27,200 bases of DNA, taken from assembly GCA_028678445.1 (NCBI GenBank), contig JAJRDJ010000090.1, positions 1-27,200 of the forward strand, read 5' to 3'. This DNA comes from Methylococcaceae bacterium. GTDB lineage: Bacteria; Pseudomonadota; Gammaproteobacteria; Methylococcales; Methylococcaceae. The stretch's first letter is position 1. Each line of letters starts with the position of its first letter. Made by a program: the position numbers and the translations under genes. Shown in pieces: positions 1-7,815 of this stretch. The notes under the pieces were generated by a model that was not told the DNA's origin, did not search any database, and saw nothing but the letters and a program-made list of their open reading frames with translations.

Positions 1-29
1 AAAAAAGTGCGGCATTTCACGCACTCCAC

Positions 30-45
30 TGCGGCATATGCCGCA
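30..45. promoter_or_regulatory. 16-bp perfect palindrome with nearby half-sites, candidate operator/enhancer
   Basis: TGCGGCATATGCCGCA is a perfect palindrome. The half-site TGCGGCAT also occurs at 8-15, and an inverted half-site, ATGCCGCG, occurs at 80-87. The cluster lies about 64-100 bases upstream of a possible sigma-54 promoter, which is where activators of that promoter class usually bind. The palindrome is seen directly; its role as a binding site for an activator or repressor of the downstream metal operon is inference. I do not recognise the motif as that of a known regulator. Confidence 0.45.
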
Positions 46-108
46 ATTCGGGAGCTGTCCTGGCCTCCACCTTGCCGCCATGCCGCGATTTCCGGGCTTT
101 ACAGGGAA

Positions 109-124
109 TGGCACAAAGATTGAA
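109..124 (+). promoter_or_regulatory. possible sigma-54 (-24/-12) promoter
   Basis: TGGCAC, five bases, then TTGAA resembles the sigma-54 consensus TGGCAC-N5-TTGCA. The -24 half is perfect. The -12 half has A in place of the near-invariant C, which weakens the call. Transcription would start near 135, about 40 bases before the ATG at 175. The palindromic cluster upstream supports the reading. Confidence 0.35.
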
Positions 125-174
125 TTCTAGTTAACGATGCATTTCCCCCAACGATCAACCCAGAGGTCATCGCA

Positions 175-411
175 ATGAGTTCCAGCAAAGCCCTAGCCAC
201 CGTTCAACAGCCCCAACCCACCGCTCTGATCATCGGCACGGGGCTGGCATTCGCCTCCCTGATTCTGCTGCCGGCCATAGCCGCGCAAATGGGCGTGGGC
301 GCGGCACTGACGGGTGCCATGCGCATCGCCCTCATGCGCGCTTCCAGCCGCGTCATCAGCGGCGGGAATGCTAACGGAGAGACCGCACCCGCCGGTTTCA
401 GCTGTCACTGA
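175..411 (+). CDS. small hydrophobic membrane protein, unknown function
   Basis: This encodes 78 residues with no family that I recognise. A hydrophobic stretch at about residues 17-40 (rich in Ala, Leu and Ile) should form one membrane helix, and a second weaker hydrophobic segment follows at about 41-55. The C-terminus is polar and ends Cys-His. The start is supported by AGAGGT at 162-167, seven bases before the ATG. It is the first gene of a same-strand run leading to a metal P-type ATPase, so a role in metal handling at the membrane is possible by association only. A GC-rich hairpin overlaps its stop codon but has no T tract. Confidence 0.6.
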   Translation: MSSSKALATVQQPQPTALIIGTGLAFASLILLPAIAAQMGVGAALTGAMRIALMRASSRVISGGNANGETAPAGFSCH

Positions 412-496
412 AGCCGCTGACTCTCTATTTGGTAGGGTGGAGCAATATCAGAAAACCATTGGATTGATTTACGGGGTGGTATAAGCTTTATTTTCA

Positions 497-515
497 GCGG
501 CGGATAATCCGCCGC
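497..515. repeat. 19-bp inverted repeat upstream of the 59-aa gene
   Basis: GCGGCGGATAATCCGCCGC is two perfect 9-base arms around a central A. It lies 38 bases before the GTG at 553. No T run follows on either strand, so it does not look like an intrinsic terminator. It could be an operator or an mRNA hairpin. A TATAAG at 480-485, with TTGGAT at 459-464 and a 15-base spacer, is a weak sigma-70 candidate just upstream. Confidence 0.4.
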
Positions 516-552
516 CTTCGCGAAATATTTGGCGTAGCAGAGGCCAGCACCC

Positions 553-732
553 GTGAGTGACGAGAACAAAAACTGTGACCTGTGTCAGTTGCCGATCGAA
601 GCCCCGGGCTTTGTCCTCATCACTACCTCAGGACTAAAGCAATTTTGCTGCGAAGGCTGCCAGGGTATATACCGGATGCTGCATGAGGATGAACTGGTTG
701 GCGATGGCACGGCGCCAGCGGCGTCATACTAG
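553..732 (+). CDS. free-standing P-type ATPase-type metal-binding domain (59 aa)
   Basis: This short GTG-started frame encodes 59 residues. It carries a CxxC pair (Cys8 and Cys11) followed by the block FCCEGCQGIYRML. That pattern is the N-terminal metal-binding domain seen on CcoI/FixI-like and CtpA-like heavy-metal ATPases (PF12156 type), here alone without an ATPase attached. AGAGG at 538-542 lies ten bases before the GTG. The nearest ATPase, starting at 1936, lacks this domain at its own N-terminus, so this protein may act as a detached metal donor or chaperone for it (inference). The cysteine spacing is what makes me confident that this is a real gene. Confidence 0.75.
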   Translation: MSDENKNCDLCQLPIEAPGFVLITTSGLKQFCCEGCQGIYRMLHEDELVGDGTAPAASY

Positions 733-821
733 GCGGCATCGGGTCCACCCTCCCGGCGCCCCCATCCTCGAAACCCGAAGAACACCCGCATCCCCACCCT
801 AGCAACAAGGAGCAGTACCTT

Positions 822-1235
822 ATGGCCCATGTACACGGCGCGGCGGCCAACACCGCCGCGCATCACCACGCTACGATGCAACACGCCACCAGTGGCGCGG
901 CAGCCATCAAGGGGCACATGCCAAGCGCCAGCCATGGCGTGGCCAAAGCCGCGCAATACACTGGCGCTGCTGTCGGTGTAGCAGCGGCCACCCAAACATC
1001 CACAGGAAAAAGTTTCATGAGCATTCTCGCAAAACATCCCGTACTGGTTTTTAGTCTTGGTGTCGCCACCGGCTATCTGGTACACAAATACCGCAAGGAA
1101 ATCATCGCATCCGCAACCCGTGTCACCGAGCAAGGCAAGGATTTTGTCCTGCACCAGAAGGAGAACCTGGAGGACCTGGTTGCGGAGAGTCGGGAATCCG
1201 CTGATGATGCCGGCAGCGAAGGCAAACCGGCCTGA
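822..1235 (+). CDS. His-rich one-helix membrane protein in the metal operon
   Basis: This encodes 137 residues. The first 40 are rich in Ala and His, including an HHH run and several scattered His, and could bind soft or borderline metals. A single membrane helix follows at about residues 66-86 (ILAKHPVLVFSLGVATGYL). After it comes a charged, probably helical tail resembling YtxH-like proteins. AAGGAG at 807-812, nine bases before the ATG, fixes the start. The gene lies between the small metal-binding protein and the HMA-like protein, all on the same strand and ahead of the P-type ATPase. A role as a metal-sequestering or ATPase-associated membrane protein is inference from context and composition. 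Confidence 0.7.
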   Translation: MAHVHGAAANTAAHHHATMQHATSGAAAIKGHMPSASHGVAKAAQYTGAAVGVAAATQTSTGKSFMSILAKHPVLVFSLGVATGYLVHKYRKEIIASATRVTEQGKDFVLHQKENLEDLVAESRESADDAGSEGKPA

Positions 1236-1280
1236 GCTTTCATTCCGCTCTCCTCCCAAGCCATTCCGTGCGGTTGAGTC

Positions 1281-1907
1281 ATGTCCATATCAGAACAGGT
1301 TCTTTTGCGTTACCGTGATGAGGGTCATTTACGGTTCGATCTGCCCCCTGAACTCTGTGAGCCGCACGCGGCAACCGAGTTGGTTGCTGGAATCCAGTCA
1401 CAGGAAGGAATTTACCGGGTCGATCTTCTGGCGGGCAAGGGCAAATTAGCCATCCGCTATTTATCCACCGTCTGTGGTTTCACGGACGTGGTCAAGCACC
1501 TGCAAGCCGTTATCCAGTCCTTGGGTCAAAAGCCCCTGCAGACCTCATCGCGGGCGCTAGTGCTCAGGCCCGCCGCCAACCAATCGCTTACCGAACGGCT
1601 GCAATCCGCTCAAACAGCGGTTTCCCGCTGGCTGAGGGCGAAGCTGCAGGAGCTGCGTGAGACAGCCGAGGCAATGAAGATCATGCTCCGGCGCTTCACG
1701 GGAAGCGATCCCGCCAACCCGGATCTGCAACCACGATGGATCAAGGAATTCCTGAACGATCTGGTCATGCTGTACCTGATCAAATATCACTGGCATCACA
1801 TCACCACCGAATGGCTCCCAAGGCCGTGGACCCACCGTTACGAATGGGCCGCGACACTCTATCTCATCTACTTATCGGTTCAAGCAAGACTGCCCAAACC
1901 GGCATGA
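1281..1907 (+). CDS. HMA-fold-like protein of the metal ATPase operon
   Basis: This encodes 208 residues. The N-terminal 80 (LRFDLPPELCEP ... GIYRVDLLAGKGKLAIRY ... FTDVVKHLQAVI) show the beta-alpha-beta pattern of heavy-metal-associated domains but have no CxxC. This resembles the HMA2-type domain that also begins the neighbouring ATPase. A charged helical middle section follows (about 110-150), then a hydrophobic, aromatic C-terminus (about 155-200) that may be membrane-associated. The stop lies about 30 bases before the ATPase start, so the two are very probably co-transcribed and may interact. There is no strong ribosome-binding site. The precise function is unknown. Confidence 0.7.
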   Translation: MSISEQVLLRYRDEGHLRFDLPPELCEPHAATELVAGIQSQEGIYRVDLLAGKGKLAIRYLSTVCGFTDVVKHLQAVIQSLGQKPLQTSSRALVLRPAANQSLTERLQSAQTAVSRWLRAKLQELRETAEAMKIMLRRFTGSDPANPDLQPRWIKEFLNDLVMLYLIKYHWHHITTEWLPRPWTHRYEWAATLYLIYLSVQARLPKPA

Positions 1908-1935
1908 GTTTGGACCCGCCCCAAGGACCATGGCT

Positions 1936-4398
1936 ATGACCGGCACGGCAGCAGCTGACTTGAATACACGTTATTTCCAACTGGAACATCGGCTCAGACG
2001 CAGGATTCGTATCAGCGTACCTAGCCTCAGGAACTCCCCGGAACGGCTCTACGCGCTAGAAATCCTGCTACGGAAACGCCCCGCCATCCGGGACATTCGC
2101 GCAATCCCCGGCCTTGGCGGCCTGGTGATCCATTTCAATCCGGCCGAGCTACCGGCAACCAAACTCTATACCTTGCTGGATGCCGTGATCCCCAACCTCG
2201 GCAAGGAGCGGAAGCCCGTCGTGGGTGAGATCGAGAGACTCACGCGTACCGGCAAGAACCAGGAAATCCCGTTTGCCGTGGAGGGCATCACCTGTGCCTC
2301 TTGCGCCCTGCTGATCGAACTGGTTTTAAGACGCGATCCGCGCATCCGCAGCGCCAACGTCAGCATGGCCTCCGAGATCGGGGTGGTGTTTGGCGATCTT
2401 CCCAAGGAAGACGTCTACGATCTCGTCGCGCGCACCGGCTACAAGGCCCTGCCGCTCGACACCCTAACGCAGCGCAAGCTATTGATGGAGCGCGAGGAGC
2501 AACGTATCGCCGAATCGCGGAGGCGAGCCATTGTCGCCGCAGTGCTCAGCGTGCCGGTGACCGTCATCGCCATGGCGGACTGGAAGGGCACATTCTGGCG
2601 CTGGGCGCAGCTGATCTTGAGCACGCCGATTGTCTTCTGGTCCGGCAAACCCTTTTTGACCAAGGCCCTGAAACTGGCCAAGCAACGCTCCGCCAACATG
2701 GACAGCCTGATCGTGCTGGGCGTGGGCGCGGCGTATATCTACAGTACAGCCGCCCTGTTCTCCCGACGGCCTTACCTGTATTTCGATGCCGCCTCCGGCA
2801 TCATCTGCTTTGTGCTGCTGGGCCGCTACCTCGAAGAAAAAGCCAAAGGGCGCGCTCACGCGGCCATTCGCCGGCTGCTCGACCTGCAGCCCCCGACCGC
2901 CAATCTGCTACGCAATGGCGAGGTCATCACCGTGTCAGTCGATGATCTCGTGCTTGATGATCTGGTTCTGATCCGGCCCGGAGAGAAAATCCCCACCGAT
3001 GGGGTGGTCACCGAGGGCCTGTCGACGGTGGACGAAGCCATGTTGACCGGCGAAAGTCTGCCGGTGGTGAAAGCGCCCGGCCATGAAGTCGTCGGTGGCT
3101 GCATCAACGGCACCGGCGCCCTGCAGGTGCGGGTCACCGCGATTGGCGCCGATACCGTGCTCGCCGGTATCATCCACATGGTCGATCAGGCCCAGTCATC
3201 GAAACTGCCCATCCAGAAAACCGTCGACCGCATTTCGGCCGTCTTCGTGCCCAGCGTCATGATCATCGGTGGCTTGACCTTTACCAGCTGGCTGCTGGCC
3301 GGAGCCGGCTTCACCACCGCTTTCGCCACCGGCATCACCGTCCTCTTGATCGCCTGCCCTTGCGCCCTGGGGCTCGCCACACCCGCCGCCATCATGGTCG
3401 GCACCGGACAGGCCGCCCAGCGTGGCATCTACATTCGCAATGGCGAGAGCCTGGAAACGGCCACCCACCTCACCACCATCATTTTTGACAAGACGGGCAC
3501 CATCACCGAAGGCAAGCCCTTCGTGACCGATTTCAGCAATGTCTCGAAACTGTCGGATGAGGACATCATCACACTGGTCGCCTCCGCCGAGCTGCACTCG
3601 GAACATTTCCTGGGCAAAGCCCTGGTCGCTTACGCCAAGGAACTGGGTTACCCAATACAGGCCACCGATGAATTCGAGGCCATCCCGGGTCGGGGTCTCA
3701 AAGCCAGGGTGCAGGACCATGAGCTGATCATCGGCAATCTCGCCTGGATGGAAGAGGGTGGCGTCAAGCTGAGCGCTTTCAAGAACCGGCACGCTGACCT
3801 TGCCGGGGAAGGCAAGACCCCCGTGTTCTGCGTTATCGATGGTAAGCCTGCCGCGCTGTTCGGCATCGCCGACCGGCCCCGCGCCAACGCCGCCGAAGCC
3901 ATTGCCCGGCTGCACCGCATGGGGATCGAGACGATCATGGTCACCGGCGATATTGAAGCCGCCGCCCACTTCGTGGCGCGCCAGGTCGGCATCAACACCG
4001 TGATCGCCCAAGCCCGTCCGGAGCGGAAACTGGAGATCGTCCGCGAACTGCAAGCCGAGGGCAAACACGTCGGCATGATCGGCGATGGCATCAACGATGC
4101 ACCTGCCCTCGCCGCCGCCAATGTCGGCTTCGCCATCGGCACCGGCACCGATGTCGCCATCGAAACCGCCGACCTGACCCTCGTCAATGGCGACATCACC
4201 AAGGTCGCCGACGGACTGGAAATCAGCACCGAAACCCTGAAGATCATCAAGCAGAATCTGGCTTGGGCTTTCGGCTACAACACCCTGGCCATCCCCATCG
4301 CCGCCTTCGGCAAACTCAACCCCATGGTCGCCTCGCTCGCCATGGCGCTGAGTTCGGTTTCCGTGGTGCTCAATTCCCTGCGGCTGCAACGGAAGTAG
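1936..4398 (+). CDS. heavy-metal P1B-type ATPase, probably Cu+ exporting
   Basis: This is an inner-membrane ATPase that moves a metal ion using a phospho-aspartate cycle. In order it shows: an HMA2-like domain without CxxC (about residues 10-85); an HMA domain with CASC (Cys120, Cys123); the actuator motif TGES (371-374); the membrane motif CPC (474-476); the phosphorylated Asp518 in DKTGT; and GDGINDAP from 716. Tyr781-Asn782 in the seventh helix and Met803xxSer806-Ser807 in the eighth match the Cu+ (P1B-1) signature, so Cu+ (or Ag+) is the best substrate guess. An ATG at 1930 is possible, but AAGGA at 1923-1927 lies only two bases before it and eight before the ATG at 1936, so I chose 1936 (820 aa). 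It is the last gene of the metal operon. Confidence 0.93.
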   Translation: MTGTAAADLNTRYFQLEHRLRRRIRISVPSLRNSPERLYALEILLRKRPAIRDIRAIPGLGGLVIHFNPAELPATKLYTLLDAVIPNLGKERKPVVGEIERLTRTGKNQEIPFAVEGITCASCALLIELVLRRDPRIRSANVSMASEIGVVFGDLPKEDVYDLVARTGYKALPLDTLTQRKLLMEREEQRIAESRRRAIVAAVLSVPVTVIAMADWKGTFWRWAQLILSTPIVFWSGKPFLTKALKLAKQRSANMDSLIVLGVGAAYIYSTAALFSRRPYLYFDAASGIICFVLLGRYLEEKAKGRAHAAIRRLLDLQPPTANLLRNGEVITVSVDDLVLDDLVLIRPGEKIPTDGVVTEGLSTVDEAMLTGESLPVVKAPGHEVVGGCINGTGALQVRVTAIGADTVLAGIIHMVDQAQSSKLPIQKTVDRISAVFVPSVMIIGGLTFTSWLLAGAGFTTAFATGITVLLIACPCALGLATPAAIMVGTGQAAQRGIYIRNGESLETATHLTTIIFDKTGTITEGKPFVTDFSNVSKLSDEDIITLVASAELHSEHFLGKALVAYAKELGYPIQATDEFEAIPGRGLKARVQDHELIIGNLAWMEEGGVKLSAFKNRHADLAGEGKTPVFCVIDGKPAALFGIADRPRANAAEAIARLHRMGIETIMVTGDIEAAAHFVARQVGINTVIAQARPERKLEIVRELQAEGKHVGMIGDGINDAPALAAANVGFAIGTGTDVAIETADLTLVNGDITKVADGLEISTETLKIIKQNLAWAFGYNTLAIPIAAFGKLNPMVASLAMALSSVSVVLNSLRLQRK

Positions 4399-4758
4399 CC
4401 GCACGCTCAAGCGGCCCGATCGCGCATCCTTATTGATCAGCGCTCCTCGTCGGATTAGCTGGGGTACGTCTGCCGTATTTACCAGCGGCTACTGGAGAGG
4501 CATGGATTAATCCAATGCTTGGGACTGGCGGCTCGACATAGGCCATGACGGCTCCTCCGCATAAACTCACCTTCAACAAGGTGTAATTGCCGTCACCGGT
4601 TCACAAGTTTCCAGCATCGGGTCCTTGGACATTAACGTACCCGCCCCACCGGGTTGGGAATTTGGGCACGATACGCAGACCTTAACTCAGTGAGATTTCG
4701 CCCTGCTATAGTGGCTTGAAATGTCTAATCGGGTTGTAAGTGAATCCCTCAATCCACG
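4399..4758. other. intergenic region between ATPase and sensor kinase
   Basis: These 360 bases hold no convincing gene. A 12-bp palindrome, TGGATTAATCCA, lies at 4503-4514 and could be an operator. The segment ends with a candidate promoter for the kinase. I see no clear T-tailed terminator for the ATPase operon. Confidence 0.5.
4682..4712 (+). promoter_or_regulatory. candidate sigma-70 promoter of the two-component operon
   Basis: TTAACT at 4682-4687 and TATAGT at 4707-4712 are separated by 19 bases. The -10 differs from consensus at one position; the spacer is longer than ideal. Transcription would start near 4719, ahead of both candidate kinase starts. Confidence 0.35.
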
Positions 4759-6552
4759 GTGACTGCATACAGGAGACTCAACAGGGCCATCCTGGTTTCT
4801 GACTTGGGCGGTCGAGATTGCAGTTTCTCTTGCAAGTGCAAGCAGCCACTTACCATCATCAAGCCGAACGCTTTGATAGCAGCGGAGGAAAAGCCATTGC
4901 GGGATTTTCTGTGGATAGTGAGCGTCTGTGTTCTCTATCTGACGACAGCCAAACTCGGGCTAGCCTATGCTGTTGTCGGCCAAACAGTTACGTTGTTTTG
5001 GCCCCCCAGTGGCATCGCCCTTGCCGCAACCCTGATGGGCGGCTATCGCGTGTGGCCAGGCATCGCCTTGGGCGCCCTCATCGCTAACGCCGGGACCGAC
5101 GTACCCCTCGTCACCCTATCCATCATCACTTTGGGCAATACCTTGGAACCATTAATCGGAACCGTATTGCTCAAACGCCAGAACAACTTTTCGGATACCT
5201 TGGACAAGGTATCCGATGTGCTCGCGCTGGCCCTGTTCGGCTCTGTCGTCAGCACGATCGTGAGCGCTTCGTTTGGCATGCTGGCGCTGTTTGTCGGCGG
5301 AGAGATAGCTTTTGCCGATATTGGGCCAACCTTCTTGACCTGGTGGCTTGGGGATGGTTTGGGCATAATCCTGGTCAGCCCGATTCTTCTTACCGGGGTT
5401 GCCGCAATCCGCGTGATCCCGGTGAAGATGTCGTCCACGAAGGCCATGGAAGCTTTGGCCTTGTTGCTTGCCTTGACAGTGGTCGGTCAAGCAATCTTCG
5501 GTAATCCAAGATTTGCTGGTCTAGGCTATTTCCCGGTCTCCTTGTCAATGTTTCCGTTTGCCATCTGGAGCGCGCTTCGGTTCGGAACTTTCGGGGCCGC
5601 CAGTGTGGCTCTTCTTGTATCCCTCATCGCCATCCATGGCACAGCGCAGGGTACTGGCCCGTTCGCGACGGATTCAGCGATGGAGAGCCTGATCCGCGGG
5701 TGCGTGTTTGCCGACATCATGGCAATCACCGGACTCCTCTTGGGGACCGTCAGTGCCGAACGGGCAAAAGCGCTGGCGACATTAAAGAGTTGCAATGAAG
5801 ATCTGGAAGAGCGAGTGCGAGTACGTACCGAAGAACTCACTCGCGCCAACCGGGAACTGCAAAAAGCGTTAACCGAGCGCCGCCGCCTGGAGCAGGTAAT
5901 GAATGAGATCAGTGAGGCCCGGCTAAAAATTATTGGTCAGGAATTGCATGATGGTTTAGGGCAACAGCTCACCGGGATTTCCTTTATGGTTAGCTCCCTG
6001 ATCCAATTGCACATGACCACCCCGACACCGGAAATTCCCGCCGTCCGTCAAATCGAGCAGTTTCTCGGCGAAGCGATAGCCATGGTCCGTTCACTGTCAC
6101 GCGGGCTTTATCCCGTCGCGCTGGAAACGGGCGGTCTGGCATCTGCCCTCAACCATCTTGCGGGACACGCACACGGCTTTTCTGGAATCCAGTGCGATTT
6201 CAGTTGTACGAATGGCCTGCATTCGCTGAGCAAAACCACGGCACTGAACCTGTATCGCATTGCTCAGGAAGCTGTCAGCAACGCCTTGCGGCATAGCCAA
6301 GCGCAACGGATCGACATCAGGCTTTCGAAAGTGGAAGATCAATACGTGCTATCGGTCGAGGACAACGGCAACGGTTTCCGCGTCCAAAACCCGAAGACCA
6401 ACGCAACGCTGGGTTTGCGCAGCATGCAGTGCCGAGCCGATCTCATCGGGGCGGCGATCGAAATCCGGAAGAACCAGGACGGCGGCACGTCAGTCCTGGT
6501 TACCGGTCCTATTAACTCGGAGGGTCAGGACCTTGTCCAGCGAATCCAATGA
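4759..6552 (+). CDS. MASE1-domain membrane sensor histidine kinase (NarQ/UhpB-type core)
   Basis: This encodes 597 residues. About residues 50-320 are a multi-helix integral membrane MASE1 sensor domain (WPPSGIALAA and the following WPGIALGALIAN are characteristic). A coiled-coil linker follows at about 335-385. The HisKA_3 dimerisation box ELHDGLGQQLTG places the phospho-accepting His at 397. A HATPase domain carries the N-box Asn508, the G1 box DNGNGF (Asp535) and GLRSM. The ligand is unknown. The GTG at 4759 has no clear ribosome-binding site. A TTG at 4897 has GGAGG eight bases upstream and would start just before the first helix, so the true protein may be 46 residues shorter. The response regulator gene overlaps its 3' end by 20 bases. 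Confidence 0.9.
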   Translation: MTAYRRLNRAILVSDLGGRDCSFSCKCKQPLTIIKPNALIAAEEKPLRDFLWIVSVCVLYLTTAKLGLAYAVVGQTVTLFWPPSGIALAATLMGGYRVWPGIALGALIANAGTDVPLVTLSIITLGNTLEPLIGTVLLKRQNNFSDTLDKVSDVLALALFGSVVSTIVSASFGMLALFVGGEIAFADIGPTFLTWWLGDGLGIILVSPILLTGVAAIRVIPVKMSSTKAMEALALLLALTVVGQAIFGNPRFAGLGYFPVSLSMFPFAIWSALRFGTFGAASVALLVSLIAIHGTAQGTGPFATDSAMESLIRGCVFADIMAITGLLLGTVSAERAKALATLKSCNEDLEERVRVRTEELTRANRELQKALTERRRLEQVMNEISEARLKIIGQELHDGLGQQLTGISFMVSSLIQLHMTTPTPEIPAVRQIEQFLGEAIAMVRSLSRGLYPVALETGGLASALNHLAGHAHGFSGIQCDFSCTNGLHSLSKTTALNLYRIAQEAVSNALRHSQAQRIDIRLSKVEDQYVLSVEDNGNGFRVQNPKTNATLGLRSMQCRADLIGAAIEIRKNQDGGTSVLVTGPINSEGQDLVQRIQ

Positions 6553-7210
6553 CAACCAGGCGAAGGCCAGGATTCTGATTGTCGACGACCACCCCATCGT
6601 GCGGCAGGGGGTGGCGCAAATGGTCAATCTTCAAGCTGATCTGCAACTCTGCTGCGAGGCTGGCAACGCCGAAGAAGCCCTGATCGCAGTAAGCCGTTGC
6701 CATCACGATTTGGTAATCGTCGATATTTCCCTCCAAGGCGTTTCTGGATTGAACCTTATCACTACCCTCAGGGCACGCTATCCCCAACTCCCTATCCTGG
6801 TCATGAGTTTCCACGAAGAAGCCCTTTACGCTGAACGCACATTGCGACTGGGTGCGAAGGGTTACATCATGAAGCATCAGGCTACCTTAAACATCCTGTC
6901 TGCAATACGCCGCATCCTGGAGGGGGGTATCTATCTGAGCGATGACATGCATAGCCTGATCATGGAACGCATCAGTTCCCGCTCTTACGAGCCGGGCATC
7001 GCCGACCCCGTCGCCAGCCTCACCAACTGCGAGTTCGAAGTACTACGGCTGGTCGGGTTTGGGTTAGGCACCCGGCGGATCGCCGAAAAACTCAACAGAA
7101 GCGTCAAGACCATCGAGACGCATCGCACCAATATCAAGGAAAAACTAGGTCTCAAGACCGGAGCAGAATTGGCTCGCTTCGCGGCTTTTTGGGTTGAAGG
7201 ACAGGACTAG
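6533..7210 (+). CDS. NarL/UvrY-type response regulator
   Basis: This encodes 225 residues: a receiver domain and a LuxR-type helix-turn-helix. The acidic pair is Asp18-Asp19 (ILIVDDHP), the phospho-acceptor is Asp64 (LVIVDIS) and the conserved Lys is Lys114. The DNA-binding domain covers about residues 155-220 (LTNCEFEVLRLVGFG ... VKTIETHRTNIKEKLGL). The frame extends further upstream inside the kinase gene, but residues before the VDDHP strand would be spurious. I chose the TTG at 6533, which follows GGAGGG and AGGA and gives a 20-base overlap with the kinase stop, consistent with translational coupling. It is the obvious phosphorylation partner of the kinase. Its targets may include the HiPIP operon just downstream, where a 19-bp palindrome lies. 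Confidence 0.9.
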   Translation: MSSESNDNQAKARILIVDDHPIVRQGVAQMVNLQADLQLCCEAGNAEEALIAVSRCHHDLVIVDISLQGVSGLNLITTLRARYPQLPILVMSFHEEALYAERTLRLGAKGYIMKHQATLNILSAIRRILEGGIYLSDDMHSLIMERISSRSYEPGIADPVASLTNCEFEVLRLVGFGLGTRRIAEKLNRSVKTIETHRTNIKEKLGLKTGAELARFAAFWVEGQD

Positions 7211-7217
7211 ATCATCG

Positions 7218-7236
7218 CCTAGGGGATTCCCCTAGG
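7218..7236. promoter_or_regulatory. 19-bp palindrome, candidate response-regulator operator
   Basis: CCTAGGGGATTCCCCTAGG is a perfect palindrome with 9-base arms around a central T. It begins just after the regulator stop codon and lies about 150 bases before the HiPIP start. Dimeric LuxR-family regulators commonly bind symmetrical sites of this size. A second, looser symmetrical pair, AGGGTA at 7245-7250 and TACCCT at 7263-7268, lies about three helical turns away. There is no T tract, so it is unlikely to be a terminator. The regulatory role is inference. Confidence 0.45.
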
Positions 7237-7385
7237 TGCAAATCAGGGTAATGCCGATTTCCTACCCTCCACGGCAGGTTTATCTTGGTTATCACTTTCC
7301 GGTAAGAGATCAAACGGGAAGTGGGGGGAAGCGGCCGGCCAGGCTGCAAACCAAGAAGCAATCACCCTAATGGAGGACCGTCGCC

Positions 7386-7799
7386 ATGTCCAATAACACC
7401 CTCATCAATGATCATCGCCGCCGCTTATTAAAGACCGGCCTCGTGAGCCTGACCTTGGCTCCCGCCGCGAATCTTCTATTCAACCGCCGTGCAGAAGCGC
7501 GTGGCAGCCGAGCGGTTACCGGGGTTTCAACCGAGATACCCAAACTCCCGGAAACCGACCGGCAAGCAATAGCGCTGGGTTATAAGGAGGACGGCGCTAC
7601 AGTTGACACATCCAAATTTCACAAGGCGGAAGGGGCGTCTTGCAGTAATTGCCAGCTTTACAGCGGTTCAGAGGAAGATGCGTGGGGACCCTGCGCCATT
7701 TTTTCCTATCGCATGGATCAGAAGCTAAACAGAAACTATGTGGTCAGCGCCAAAGGTTGGTGCCGATCCTGGGGACCGAGGGCGGGAACAAAAAGCTGA
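7386..7799 (+). CDS. high-potential iron-sulfur protein (HiPIP), Tat-exported
   Basis: HiPIPs are small periplasmic electron carriers with one [4Fe-4S] cluster. This 137-residue protein opens with a twin-arginine signal (RRRLLKTGLVSLTLAPAAN), fitting export of a folded cluster protein. The four cluster cysteines are Cys86, Cys89, Cys103 and Cys126, in the typical contexts CSNCQLY, GPCAIF and KGWCRSW. The spacing between the last two is 22 residues, against about 13 in the classic Chromatium protein, so a loop of about nine residues appears inserted (YRMDQKLNRNY). GGAGG at 7372-7376 supports the start. The large protease-amidotransferase gene begins 16 bases after its stop. Confidence 0.9.
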   Translation: MSNNTLINDHRRRLLKTGLVSLTLAPAANLLFNRRAEARGSRAVTGVSTEIPKLPETDRQAIALGYKEDGATVDTSKFHKAEGASCSNCQLYSGSEEDAWGPCAIFSYRMDQKLNRNYVVSAKGWCRSWGPRAGTKS

Positions 7800-7815
7800 G
7801 GATCAGCGCCTGATC

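Noticed and set aside
385..420. hairpin at the end of the 78-aa gene as a terminator
   Set aside because: The stem overlaps the stop codon and no T tract follows.
3196..4410. 404-aa open frame antisense to the P-type ATPase
   Set aside because: It mirrors a strongly conserved coding sequence, is Gly/Asp-rich with no family pattern, and has no ribosome-binding site.
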